Below are positions 8,639-16,727 of a stretch of 38,604 nt of DNA, in pieces; position 1 is the stretch's first letter; each line of letters starts with the position of its first letter. The notes beneath the pieces are model-generated. The model made no database searches and had not been told where the DNA came from. It was given only the letters and a program-made list of their open reading frames with translations. This stretch comes from an uncultured Bacteroidota bacterium (GTDB taxonomy: Bacteria > Bacteroidota > Bacteroidia > JABEUT01): the NCBI GenBank assembly GCA_903916255.1, contig CAIWVW010000115.1, positions 1 through 38,604 on the forward strand. The letters are read 5' to 3'. The translations under genes and the position numbers were made by a program.

Positions 8639-10129
8639 CTATTTCTCTATCACAAACTTCCCGCTGGAAATAACATTCCCGTTTTCATCCAGAATCCTGT
8701 ATAAGTAAACGCCGTTAGATTGAGTGCTTAAGTTCATCTCACGCAAAGCCCCTTTAGCGGTTTGGGGCAAGGTTGAGGAATAAACTTTTTCACCAAGCAT
8801 ATTGTAAATTTCAACGGAGGATTGCCCACTGATTCCTGATAACTGAATGGTGAATTGGCCATTGTTGGGGTTGGGAAAAAGCGAGATGTTTTCAGAATTT
8901 ACTATCCTTTTAACCCCTACCGTTGTATCTATTGTCGAAGTGGTATCAAAAGCAAATTGTGCCGTGTCTTGTTCTATCAGGTGGCCATACATTACATATA
9001 CATAAGATCTGGTATAATTAAAATCAGTTAATTTTTTGATAGTGCCTGCAAGGCTGCATTGGAATACGGTACCATCATTATAAATGCCGCCCAATGAAGT
9101 CATTCCATAAAGGTATCCATCGCTTGCCTGAATTAAACTGCCATAAGAATTCCCCCCATTAGTTCCATTAAAAGTTGCTATGGTGCTTAAATTGCCCGCC
9201 AGTGTGAATTTGAAAATGGTGCCATAAACACCGGCGCTTGGCCCTACAAGTGTACTTCTTGCCCCGGAGGTCATACCATAAAGGTTGCTATCGGTTGCCT
9301 CTATTAATGAACCATAAGGATAGGAGCCATTGGTTGCACTGTCGAAGTCAATAAGTTTGGTAAATGTGCCGGAAGGGGTAAATCTGAAAAGCGTACCATT
9401 GCCATACTTGCCTCCCAACGATGTAAGCCCATAAAAATTTCCGTCAGAGGCTAACAGTAAGTCGCCATAAGGTTCATTACCCGTGCTGTCATTAAAACTA
9501 AAAACGGAGGTTAGAATTCCTGAAGTGCTGCAGTGAAAAATGTTTCCCAGGCTATTTGCACCGCCAAGCATAGTCATACCCCAAAGCATACTGTCTTTGG
9601 TTTGAATTAAACTGCCGTGCGGCTGATTACCATCTGAATCATTAAAAAAATGCAGGGCTGCATAGTTTCCGGAGAGGTTCAGTTTGAAAAGAACCCCTGC
9701 ACTATAGGTTCCGCCAACTGTTGTCATACCATATAAATTTCCGTCGAAACCCTGAATAAGGCTGTTTCCTTCCGGTGTTGATGAACCCCAAACCGAATCA
9801 AGATTTATCATCGTATGCAGGACACCGGTATTCGCATAGCGGTAGATGGTGCAACTGTCTTGAAAACCGCCATCTACGGTTGAAGCATAAAAATTCCCAT
9901 CACTGGCATACAGTAAACTGCCTTCCGGAAAGGCTGCATAATTGGTAGTTAGGTTACAAACATTTGTATAAACCCCGGTTGATGTAACTGAAAATATGTT
10001 GCCGTAGCCGCCCCCAACGTTACCACCATCCGGTACTTGTCCCCACAAAACAACCTGTGCATAGGATGCAAAAGGGATTGATAATACGAATACTGCGACG
10101 AGTGTATGGAGAGTATTTTTAAATTTCAT
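8639..10129 (-). CDS. T9SS-exported GloVer-repeat protein (first paralogue)
   Basis: The 496-residue product has a signal peptide (MKFKNTLHTLVAVFVLSIP...SYAQ) and about seven GloVer-type repeats, each like LIQ..DG.LYGMTS.GG...GT.F.., for example FDGNLYGMTTVGG, KDSMLWGMTMLGG and SDGNFYGLTSLGG. The repeats probably form a propeller. The T9SS type A domain occupies roughly the last 85 residues (NPNNGQFTIQLSGISG, NMLGEKVYSS, NGVYLYRIL, GKFVIEK). The protein is predicted to be on the cell surface; function unknown. The frame could begin 9 codons earlier at a TTG; I chose the ATG because the signal peptide starts there and an ECF-type element ends 26 bases upstream. A close paralogue follows upstream at 10193-11620. 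Confidence 0.88.
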   Translation of the reverse strand: MKFKNTLHTLVAVFVLSIPFASYAQVVLWGQVPDGGNVGGGYGNIFSVTSTGVYTNVCNLTTNYAAFPEGSLLYASDGNFYASTVDGGFQDSCTIYRYANTGVLHTMINLDSVWGSSTPEGNSLIQGFDGNLYGMTTVGGTYSAGVLFKLNLSGNYAALHFFNDSDGNQPHGSLIQTKDSMLWGMTMLGGANSLGNIFHCSTSGILTSVFSFNDSTGNEPYGDLLLASDGNFYGLTSLGGKYGNGTLFRFTPSGTFTKLIDFDSATNGSYPYGSLIEATDSNLYGMTSGARSTLVGPSAGVYGTIFKFTLAGNLSTIATFNGTNGGNSYGSLIQASDGYLYGMTSLGGIYNDGTVFQCSLAGTIKKLTDFNYTRSYVYVMYGHLIEQDTAQFAFDTTSTIDTTVGVKRIVNSENISLFPNPNNGQFTIQLSGISGQSSVEIYNMLGEKVYSSTLPQTAKGALREMNLSTQSNGVYLYRILDENGNVISSGKFVIEK

Positions 10130-10154
10130 GCGGTTTGTTTTTTTTATACACACC

Positions 10155-10184
10155 AATACGCTTAAAAATTAGGAATGGTTGGGT
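10155..10184 (-). promoter_or_regulatory. ECF-type promoter element of the first GloVer gene
   Basis: ACCCAACC (10184-10177), 16 bases, CGTATT (10160-10155) on the minus strand, ending 26 bases before the ATG at 10129. It lies in the 63-base gap between the two paralogues, so the second gene has its own promoter. Confidence 0.6.
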
Positions 10185-10192
10185 AAGAGGTT

Positions 10193-11620
10193 TTATTTCT
10201 GAATCACAAACTTTCCAGTCGAAGTAGCGTTTCCGTTTTCATCTAATATCCTATAAAGATAAAGGCCATTAGGCTGATTTAAAGAAACTGACAATGGATA
10301 ATTGGTAATGGACAATTGGGGAAATACTTTTTCTCCAAGCATATTATATATTTCAACTGACGACTGTCCACTGATTCCTGATAACTGAATGGTGAATTGG
10401 CCATTGTTGGGATTGGGGAAAACATCGGTATTAATAACATTGTATACTTCTTTAATAGCGTTTGCTTTGTCATTTATTTCTATCAGCTTCCCATATTCAG
10501 GGTAAGCACCATTAAGCATGTTAAAATCAACAAGTTTTGTGAAATTTCCTGATAGGGTGTATTGAAAGATAGTTCCCATGGAATTGTTGCCTCCCATATT
10601 GGTCATTCCATAAAGATTATTGTCACTAGCTTGTATTAATGTACCATAAGGCATTACTCCAGTACCATTATTAAATTTTAAAAGTGTATTAAGGTTTCCT
10701 GATAAAGTATACGAAAAAAGGGTGCCTTGATCAGAATCACCACCAGCCGAAGTAAGTCCATATAAATTACCATCGGAAGCTTGTATTAACGAACCATATG
10801 GAACTGCTCCATTTGTGTCATTAAAATCAACAAGTTTTGTGAATGTACCTGATGGCTTATATCTGAATAGTGTCCCATAACCGTATTTTCCACCAAAGGA
10901 AGTGAGTCCATAAAAATTACCATCATTTGCAAGGAGCAAATCTCCATATGGATTAATGCCGTCGATAGAATCAAAACTAAACACCGAAGTAAATTCTCCT
11001 GAAGGTGTACAATGAAAAATATTTCCTAAGCCGACCCCACTGTCAATTATTCCGCCGGCACTTGTCATTCCCCAAAGCATACTATCTTTTGTTTGAATTA
11101 AGCTGCCGTAGGGCATTGCCCCGTCTGTATCATTAAAAAAATGGACAGCAGTATAATGTCCCGAAAGTGGGAGTTTAAATAGCACCCCAATCAAATTTGG
11201 ACCACCTTGCGTTGTCATGCCATATAAAAAACCATCCATTGCTTGAATAAGACTATTCCCTAATGGGTCTGATGATCCCCAAACAGAATCCAGGTTTATC
11301 ATGGTTTTGAGAGTTCCAGTAGGACTGCATTGGAATATTGTGCAACTATCATCAAAACCTCCAGTTACAGAAGATGCATAAAAGTTACCATCGTTTGCGT
11401 ATAACAAACTCCCATCAGGTTGAGATGCTACTGAAGCCTTTAAACTGGCGATAGTTGTCAAAATTCCAGTAGGCGTAACAGAAAATACTGTACCTGCGTT
11501 ACTGTCTCCTCCACTGCTGGTTACTCCATATAAAACAACTTGAGCATTGGTCTTGTTTGAAAATAGTAATGAGACTATTATAAATAGGATAATTAGTAAA
11601 AAAGTAGATTTAGTTTTCAT
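10193..11620 (-). CDS. T9SS-exported GloVer-repeat protein (second paralogue)
   Basis: The 475-residue product has the same plan as its neighbour: a signal peptide (MKTKSTFLLIILFIIVSLLF, cleavage near NAQ), about seven GloVer-type repeats (YANDGNFYASSVTGG, MDGFLYGMTTQGG, NDGNFYGLTSFGG, SDGNLYGLTSAGG, SDNNLYGMTNMGG) and a T9SS type A tail ending GKFVIQK. The sorting domains share a 44-base stretch that is identical in DNA (8826-8869 and 10368-10411), while the repeats have diverged; this suggests duplication followed by gene conversion. It has both an ACCCAACC element and, further upstream, a normal TAnnTTTG box. Ligand and role are unknown; a surface location is predicted. Confidence 0.88.
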   Translation of the reverse strand: MKTKSTFLLIILFIIVSLLFSNKTNAQVVLYGVTSSGGDSNAGTVFSVTPTGILTTIASLKASVASQPDGSLLYANDGNFYASSVTGGFDDSCTIFQCSPTGTLKTMINLDSVWGSSDPLGNSLIQAMDGFLYGMTTQGGPNLIGVLFKLPLSGHYTAVHFFNDTDGAMPYGSLIQTKDSMLWGMTSAGGIIDSGVGLGNIFHCTPSGEFTSVFSFDSIDGINPYGDLLLANDGNFYGLTSFGGKYGYGTLFRYKPSGTFTKLVDFNDTNGAVPYGSLIQASDGNLYGLTSAGGDSDQGTLFSYTLSGNLNTLLKFNNGTGVMPYGTLIQASDNNLYGMTNMGGNNSMGTIFQYTLSGNFTKLVDFNMLNGAYPEYGKLIEINDKANAIKEVYNVINTDVFPNPNNGQFTIQLSGISGQSSVEIYNMLGEKVFPQLSITNYPLSVSLNQPNGLYLYRILDENGNATSTGKFVIQK

Positions 11621-11642
11621 TTGTGGAATGCTTTTTTTATCT

Positions 11643-11672
11643 ATTACGCTTTGAATTAGAGAATGGTTGGGT
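11643..11672 (-). promoter_or_regulatory. ECF-type promoter element of the second GloVer gene
   Basis: ACCCAACC (11672-11665), 16 bases, CGTAAT (11648-11643) on the minus strand, ending 23 bases before the ATG at 11620. Confidence 0.6.
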
Positions 11673-11691
11673 CTATTTAACTATTTCTCAT

Positions 11692-11699
11692 CAAAGGTA
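11692..11699 (-). promoter_or_regulatory. Second, housekeeping-type -7 box of the same gene
   Basis: TACCTTTG on the minus strand lies inside the 19-mer also found upstream of the T9SS gene at 6387-7244. If used, transcription starts near 11685 and the ACCCAACC element would be in the 5' UTR, so the gene may have tandem promoters. Confidence 0.5.
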
Positions 11700-11760
11700 A
11701 AATAAAATCGAATTCGCACAACGGTTTATTACTGATAGAAGGCAATTCGATTCCTAATTT

Positions 11761-12414
11761 CTAATTAAGGTTCTGCCCTCCATTAATCATCCCGGAAACT
11801 ACACCTTTATTCTTCTTTCCAAGTTCGGCAAGGATAACGCCGCCAATATGAATTACAATATAAGAAAGGATAACCCACATATTTATATTGTGGATTTCTT
11901 TAGCTAAATGGCGTTGCTGTTTTAAACTGTCAACATCATCGGAATAAGCCATAAATATGCCTGTGCAGGCTTGTACAAACAAAGAAATGTAGAATATTAA
12001 ATAGAGCCATTTTACCAGAAGGTAATGTTTCATTTCTTTTTTACCGGCACCCGGCATTTGTAATGCCATTAAAGCGCTTTTTAGGGTGGGTATAAATTTT
12101 TGTTCCTTTTTCAGGAAGAATTCCAATAAAATGCGGAAAGCTAATAATCCGGCAAGTACATAACCAATGTAAGTGTGCCATCCCCAAAGCAGGTCGCTGA
12201 ACTCATGCGCCACCGAACGGGCCTGGTCAGGGGTAACGGTTATGTTGCTTTTTTGCAGGTTTTCCTGTACAAGCAGGATATTGTTTTTTGCACTGAATAA
12301 AGTTTTAGCGAGTAGAACTGTGGCTAATGAACATAGCATAACCAAGAAGGTAGTCCAGTGCCAGATGCGCAAGCCTATGCTGTGCTTGCTTTTAAAGGAT
12401 GGTTGTATTGTCAT
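11761..12414 (-). CDS. Cytochrome b561-like membrane protein
   Basis: The 217-residue inner-membrane protein has four hydrophobic helices (about 18-37, 80-100, 133-155, 176-196). Candidate haem-ligand histidines lie in or next to them: His19 (RIWHW), His80 (WGWHTYIGY), His175 (KEIHNINMW) and His189 (IVIHIGG), the pattern of di-haem b561/Ni-Fe-hydrogenase-b-type cytochromes (cytochrome b561 PF01292-like). Such proteins pass electrons between the quinone pool and a periplasmic or haem partner. No partner redox gene is adjacent, so the electron donor is unknown. The start ATG at 12414 follows a good TAGCTTTG box. It is transcribed divergently from parC. Confidence 0.8.
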   Translation of the reverse strand: MTIQPSFKSKHSIGLRIWHWTTFLVMLCSLATVLLAKTLFSAKNNILLVQENLQKSNITVTPDQARSVAHEFSDLLWGWHTYIGYVLAGLLAFRILLEFFLKKEQKFIPTLKSALMALQMPGAGKKEMKHYLLVKWLYLIFYISLFVQACTGIFMAYSDDVDSLKQQRHLAKEIHNINMWVILSYIVIHIGGVILAELGKKNKGVVSGMINGGQNLN

Positions 12415-12435
12415 TTTATCAGGTTGTATATTTCA

Positions 12436-12443
12436 CAAAGCTA
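12436..12443 (-). promoter_or_regulatory. -7 box of the cytochrome gene
   Basis: TAGCTTTG on the minus strand matches TAnnTTTG and lies 22 bases before the start codon at 12414. Confidence 0.5.
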
Positions 12444-12492
12444 TACGAATATTGTTTTCTGCTGTTTAAGGGTTGGTTAACACTTGGCTTTC

Positions 12493-12550
12493 GTTCATAA
12501 TTCTATGCACATAGTTCATAACTCATAGTTCATGATATATGGTTCATAGC
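12493..12550. repeat. Degenerate TTCATAACTCATA minisatellite
   Basis: Short copies of TTCATAA / AGTTCATAACTCATAGTTCA occur in this AT-rich intergenic stretch. The same 13-mer TTCATAACTCATA appears in opposite orientation before rplI (16652-16687), so it is a family of small intergenic repeats. Confidence 0.5.
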
Positions 12551-12560
12551 TGTAAAGCCT

Positions 12561-12568
12561 TATTTTTG
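12561..12568 (+). promoter_or_regulatory. -7 box of the parC promoter
   Basis: TATTTTTG matches TAnnTTTG and lies 24 bases before the parC ATG (12593), leaving a short leader. Confidence 0.5.
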
Positions 12569-12592
12569 CATCCCCTAAAATAGAATTACCTG

Positions 12593-15301
12593 ATGTCCGA
12601 TAAGTCCAATAAGGAGCCTGAAGATAAAAACGATGATACCCCCAATAATAATGGGTCTTCTTCTGTTATCCACCTCCAGCACATGTACCGTAACTGGTTT
12701 CTTGATTACGCTTCTTATGTAATATTGGAACGCGCCGTACCCGCGCTGGAAGATGGTCTGAAGCCTGTCCAAAGGCGCATATTCCACTCTATGAGGGAGT
12801 TGGAAGATGGACGCTATAATAAGGTGGCCAACGTAATTGGTAACACGATGAAGTATCACCCGCACGGGGATGCTTCCATTGGCGATGCTATGGTTCAGCT
12901 GGGGCAAAAGGAACTTGCGATTGATACCCAGGGTAACTGGGGTAACATCCTTACGGGCGATTCGGCAGCTGCACCCCGTTATATAGAAGCACGCCTTTCT
13001 AAGTTTGCCTTAGATGTTATTTTTAATGAAAAGACCACCGTTTGGCAAAACAGCTACGACGGACGGAATAAAGAACCTGTTTATCTTCCTGTAAAGTTTC
13101 CGCTGCTATTGGCCCAAGGTGCTGAAGGTATTGCAGTCGGCCTGGCTTGTAAAATACTTCCGCATAATTTCAATGAATTGATTGATGCCTCAATTGGGGT
13201 GTTAAAAGGCAAAAAACCGCATATTTATCCTGATTTCCCATCGGGTGGTATGGCTGACTTCTCCAACTACAACGATGGAATGAAGGGCGGCAAGGTGATT
13301 GTGCGTGCCAAAATCAACATCCTCGATAAAAAGACACTTGTAATAACTGAAATACCTTTTGGTTGCACTACATCTTCACTTATAGATTCTATCGTAACAG
13401 CCAATGAAAAAGGAAAGATAAAGATTAGGAATATTGAGGATAATACCGCCGAAAATGTGGAAATAGTTATCCATTTGCCCGCCGGATTCTCGCCTGATAA
13501 AACGATTGATGCACTTTATGCCTTTACTGATTGCGCTGTTTCTATTTCCCCGAATGCCTGCGTAATTGAGGGCGACAAGCCCCGGTTTATGGGGGTAGGG
13601 GAGATGCTGCGGGTTTCTGCGGAACGCACACAAGGCTTGCTTCAAAATGAACTGGATATCCGCATGGCGGAACTGACGGAGCAGTTCCATTATGTTTCGC
13701 TTGAGAAGATATTCATAGAAAAGCGCATTTACCGCGAAATTGAAGAAAGTGAAACCTGGGAGGATGTGCTTACCACCATTGAGGAAGGCTTAAAACCTTA
13801 CCGTAAAAAGTTACCAAGGGAAATTACCCGCGCCGATGTAATTAAACTGACCGAAATTAAAATCAAGCGGATTTCCAAGTACGATGCGTTTCAGGCGGAT
13901 GAATTGATGAAGCATATACAGGAAGAAATCAAGACCGTGAAGCATCATCAGGATAATATTGTTGACTACACTATTGATTATTTCAAAGAAATTAAGAAAA
14001 AATACGGTGCCGGAAAAGAGCGTAAAACGGAAATAAAAGCCTTCGATACTATTGTGGCTACTGCGGTTGCGGCCACCAATCAAAAATTATATGTAAATCG
14101 TGAAGAAGGTTTTGCCGGTTTCAAAATGCGTACCGATGAGTTTGTTTGCGACTGTTCCGACCTGGATGATATTATTGTAATGCGCCGCGATGGCACAATG
14201 CTCGTAACCAAAATATCGGAAAAAACATTTGTCGGGAAGGATGTGCTTTATATAAATGTGTTTAAGCGTAACGATGAGCGCACCATTTACAATTTGATTT
14301 ACCGTGATGGTGCCCGTGGCAACACCATGATTAAGCGTTTCGCGGTGACATCCGTAATTCGCGATAAAGATTATATGCTTACACGCGGCAACCCTAACTC
14401 GGAGGTTTTATATTTATCGGCAAACCCTAATGGCGAAGCGGAGGTGGTGACCGTTTTTCTGAAAGCAAATGCCACTGCACGTAACAAAGTATTTGACGCC
14501 GACTTTGCCGAACTGGCAATAAAGGGTAGGGATGCGATGGGGAATATTTTGACCAAGCATCCGGTACGCAAGGTAACCATAAAAGAAAAAGGCGTTTCAA
14601 CACTTACCGCCCAAAAAATTTGGTATGATGATACCGTTCAACGCTTGAATGCAGAGGAGCATGGCCGTTATTTAGGAGAATTTGAAGGCGATGATAAAAT
14701 TATGGTCATTACCAAAGATGGTAATTACCATACCTGCGGATTTGAATTTACCACCCACTTTGATGCAGATTCCGTATTGATTGAAAAACTTAATAAGGAA
14801 AAACCTTTATCGGTTGTTTATTGGGAAGCAGACAAGAAGAAATACTATATCAAGCGTTTCCTGCCGGAAGAATCGGAAAAGAAAACGCTGATTATATCTG
14901 AATATACAGGCTCATTATTGGAATCTGTTTCTTATGATGAGTTCCTTGTTGCTGAAATTAAGTTCCGTCAGGAGAAAGGGAAAGAATTACCGGATGAAAT
15001 TCTGAATGTAGCTTCCGATATACCTGTAATGGGAATGAAAGCCCAAGGCAAGCCCATTAACTTAAATAAGGTAAAGGAAATTCAGCTTAAGCCCGACCCA
15101 AACCAACCGGTAGGTGATTTGGTGGCCCTTGCAGCTATCGAAGAAAAGATGAATGATGAAATGGAAGAAAGCGGCAAATCACCTATTGAAATAGCCAAAG
15201 AACATAATAAAATCAAACTTCCTGAAGTGCTTCCTGAAAAGAAGCCATCCAAACCTCGCAAGCCAAGGCCCAAAGAGGATGACCAGCCGACGCTGTTCTA
15301 A
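12593..15301 (+). CDS. parC: DNA topoisomerase IV subunit A
   Basis: This is the DNA cleavage subunit of the decatenating type IIA topoisomerase. The 902-residue product has the N-terminal DYASYVILERAVPALEDGLKPVQRRI motif, [13 protein letters not shown] at 89-101, and the active-site tyrosine Tyr130 in SAAAPRYIEARL. The divergent C-terminal half lacks a canonical GyrA box, which fits ParC rather than GyrA and matches the long Bacteroidota form. The tail is Lys/Pro-rich (KKPSKPRKPRPKEDDQPTLF). The ParE subunit is not next to it; the upstream neighbour is a divergent cytochrome gene. The Ser80-equivalent position is Ala. A HepT/MntA pair follows after 26 bases on the same strand. Confidence 0.95.
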   Translation: MSDKSNKEPEDKNDDTPNNNGSSSVIHLQHMYRNWFLDYASYVILERAVPALEDGLKPVQRRIFHSMRELEDGRYNKVANVIGNTMKYHPHGDASIGDAMVQLGQKELAIDTQGNWGNILTGDSAAAPRYIEARLSKFALDVIFNEKTTVWQNSYDGRNKEPVYLPVKFPLLLAQGAEGIAVGLACKILPHNFNELIDASIGVLKGKKPHIYPDFPSGGMADFSNYNDGMKGGKVIVRAKINILDKKTLVITEIPFGCTTSSLIDSIVTANEKGKIKIRNIEDNTAENVEIVIHLPAGFSPDKTIDALYAFTDCAVSISPNACVIEGDKPRFMGVGEMLRVSAERTQGLLQNELDIRMAELTEQFHYVSLEKIFIEKRIYREIEESETWEDVLTTIEEGLKPYRKKLPREITRADVIKLTEIKIKRISKYDAFQADELMKHIQEEIKTVKHHQDNIVDYTIDYFKEIKKKYGAGKERKTEIKAFDTIVATAVAATNQKLYVNREEGFAGFKMRTDEFVCDCSDLDDIIVMRRDGTMLVTKISEKTFVGKDVLYINVFKRNDERTIYNLIYRDGARGNTMIKRFAVTSVIRDKDYMLTRGNPNSEVLYLSANPNGEAEVVTVFLKANATARNKVFDADFAELAIKGRDAMGNILTKHPVRKVTIKEKGVSTLTAQKIWYDDTVQRLNAEEHGRYLGEFEGDDKIMVITKDGNYHTCGFEFTTHFDADSVLIEKLNKEKPLSVVYWEADKKKYYIKRFLPEESEKKTLIISEYTGSLLESVSYDEFLVAEIKFRQEKGKELPDEILNVASDIPVMGMKAQGKPINLNKVKEIQLKPDPNQPVGDLVALAAIEEKMNDEMEESGKSPIEIAKEHNKIKLPEVLPEKKPSKPRKPRPKEDDQPTLF

Positions 15302-15327
15302 CTGACAAATAAAGATAAATTTACGAT

Positions 15328-15762
15328 ATGGAAAATGAAGATATACGTTGGAAACAAAGGTTTTCAAATTATTCAAAAGCATTTTTACAATTGGAGAAAT
15401 TTGTTAAAAAAGGAAAAGACCTTAATGAGATGGAAAAACAGGGTTTAATTCAAGCGTTTGAATATACTTTTGAATTATCATGGAATGTGATAAAGGACTA
15501 TTATGAATATCAAGCTGTAACTGAAATACAGGGAAGTCGCGATGCCTTTAGGCTGGCATTTAACAGGGGATTGATTAATGATGGCGAAAGTTGGATGAAA
15601 ATGATAGTTAGCAGAACAAAAACTACACATACGTATAATGAAGAAACAGCCGATGAAATAGCTACGGCGATAATAGGCAGTTATTTTTTTATGTTTAAAG
15701 AGTTATACCAAACAATGCTTAATATTTCAAAAGGACAAGGCGATTTATTTAAGAATCCATGA
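15328..15762 (+). CDS. hepT: HepT-like HEPN toxin (HI0074 family)
   Basis: The 144-residue helical protein belongs to the HEPN / nucleotidyltransferase-substrate-binding family (HI0074-like). It shows the toxin signature RX4HXY as RTKTTHTY in its C-terminal half; in studied HepT proteins Arg and His form the RNase site, and the Tyr is modified by MntA. It also has the family-typical stretch LIQAFEYTFELSWNVIKDY. The stop codon overlaps the start of the next gene by 4 bases (ATGA), a strong sign of a translationally coupled pair. It begins 26 bases after parC on the same strand, so it may be transcribed from the parC promoter. Confidence 0.85.
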   Translation: MENEDIRWKQRFSNYSKAFLQLEKFVKKGKDLNEMEKQGLIQAFEYTFELSWNVIKDYYEYQAVTEIQGSRDAFRLAFNRGLINDGESWMKMIVSRTKTTHTYNEETADEIATAIIGSYFFMFKELYQTMLNISKGQGDLFKNP

Positions 15763-16061
15763 AATTCGGTCTTAAAGAAGAGGTCATAGAAAACATGCAA
15801 AATGTCTTCAGTTCTTTTCCTGAAGTGGAACAGGTAGTAATTTATGGTTCTCGTGCAAAAGGAAATTATAAGGCGGGTTCAGATCTGGACATAACTGTGA
15901 AAGGAAATGACCTGAATCTCTCAAAACTAAATAATATAGTTTTGAAATTGGACGATTTGATGTTGCCTTACATAATAGACATCTCTTTGTATAATCAAAT
16001 AAATAACCCTGACTTAATTGACCATATTGACAGGGTTGGCATTATTTTTTACCAGAGATAA
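15759..16061 (+). CDS. mntA: MntA-like minimal nucleotidyltransferase antitoxin
   Basis: The 100-residue protein has the minimal nucleotidyltransferase motif GSX10DXD: GSRAKGNYKAGSDLD starts near residue 30, with the third acidic residue expected in the following strand (DDLMLPYIIDIS). In the known type VII HepT/MntA system, the MntA enzyme AMPylates the tyrosine of the HepT RX4HXY motif and so silences the toxin; both halves of that match are present here. The start ATG overlaps the HepT stop. The gene order toxin then antitoxin is usual for this family. Confidence 0.87.
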   Translation: MKFGLKEEVIENMQNVFSSFPEVEQVVIYGSRAKGNYKAGSDLDITVKGNDLNLSKLNNIVLKLDDLMLPYIIDISLYNQINNPDLIDHIDRVGIIFYQR

Positions 16062-16085
16062 CATCGAAGCCAAATAAACACAAAT

Positions 16086-16114
16086 AAAAAAGGAGAAACT
16101 TTCGTCTCTCCTTT
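16086..16114 (-). terminator. Rho-independent terminator of the rpsF-rpsR-rplI operon
   Basis: AAAGGAGA (16089-16096) and TCTCCTTT (16107-16114) form an 8-bp stem; read on the minus strand it is followed by a run of six T. It may also stop readthrough from the convergent mntA. Confidence 0.75.
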
Positions 16115-16166
16115 CTTTCTAAATTAATTTTCTTGATTTATTATATCCCTCTCGGAATATTTGGCC

Positions 16167-16203
16167 GTCGGCCTCCGACTATTTGCCAGTCGGGCATCCG
16201 ACT
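16167..16203. repeat. Two tandem GTCGG/CCGAC hairpins at the rplI 3' end
   Basis: GTCGG-CCT-CCGAC (16167-16179) and AGTCGG-GCAT-CCGACT (16188-16203) are two copies of a ~22-base unit that also share a following ACTATT. The second hairpin overlaps the rplI stop codon. The function is unknown; it could protect the mRNA 3' end or be a mobile hairpin repeat. Confidence 0.5.
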
Positions 16204-16648
16204 ATTCGGCGATTACTTCAAAGGTAACTTCAGCGGTAATGTCGCGGCTAAGTTTCACATTCGCTTTGTACGTGCCGGTAGATTTGATATGGTCAGCTTT
16301 CAGGTCAATGTTTTTACGGTCAATCTTGTAGCCTAATTTTTCAATAGCTTCAGCTAACTGGATAGCATTAACAGAACCAAAAATCTTACCGTTTTCTCCG
16401 GCTTTAGCTGCAATTTTAAGAACTGCATCTTTCAGTTTTGCCGCCAACACTTCAGCGTCTTTCTTAATCTTTTCTTCTTTGTGGGCGCGTTGCTTAATGA
16501 TTTCGCTCAACACTTTACGGTTCGAGGTTGTAGCGGCAATTGCCAATCCGCGTGGGATAAGGAAATTGCGGGCGTAACCCGGCTTCACTTTCACTAATTC
16601 GTATTGATTGCCGAGGTTTTCAACCTCTTTTTGCAGGATAACTTCCAT
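16202..16648 (-). CDS. rplI: 50S ribosomal protein L9
   Basis: This is a large-subunit ribosomal protein of 148 residues, the usual length. The N-terminal domain MEVILQKEVENLGNQYELVKVKPGYARNFLIPRGLA is the classic L9 signature, followed by the long connecting helix (NRKVLSEIIKQRAHKEEKIKKDAEVLAAKL) and the C-terminal rRNA-binding domain (GKIFGSVNAIQLAEAIEKLGYKIDRKNI). It is the last gene of the rpsF-rpsR-rplI operon. The 75-base gap upstream is filled with small AT-rich repeats. Confidence 0.97.
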   Translation of the reverse strand: MEVILQKEVENLGNQYELVKVKPGYARNFLIPRGLAIAATTSNRKVLSEIIKQRAHKEEKIKKDAEVLAAKLKDAVLKIAAKAGENGKIFGSVNAIQLAEAIEKLGYKIDRKNIDLKADHIKSTGTYKANVKLSRDITAEVTFEVIAE

Positions 16649-16651
16649 TTT

Positions 16652-16727
16652 GAGTTATGAGTTATGAATTATGAGTTATGAATGAATGTTCGTAATTCCT
16701 AATTCCTAATTATTAATTGCTAATTAC
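16652..16727. repeat. Small tandem repeats between rpsR and rplI
   Basis: The spacer consists of GAGTTATGA / GAATTATGA units (16652-16687) followed by TAATTCC / TAATTA units (16693-16727, just running into the rpsR 3' end). The first family recurs, inverted, at 12493-12550. They separate two otherwise tightly linked ribosomal genes. Confidence 0.5.
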
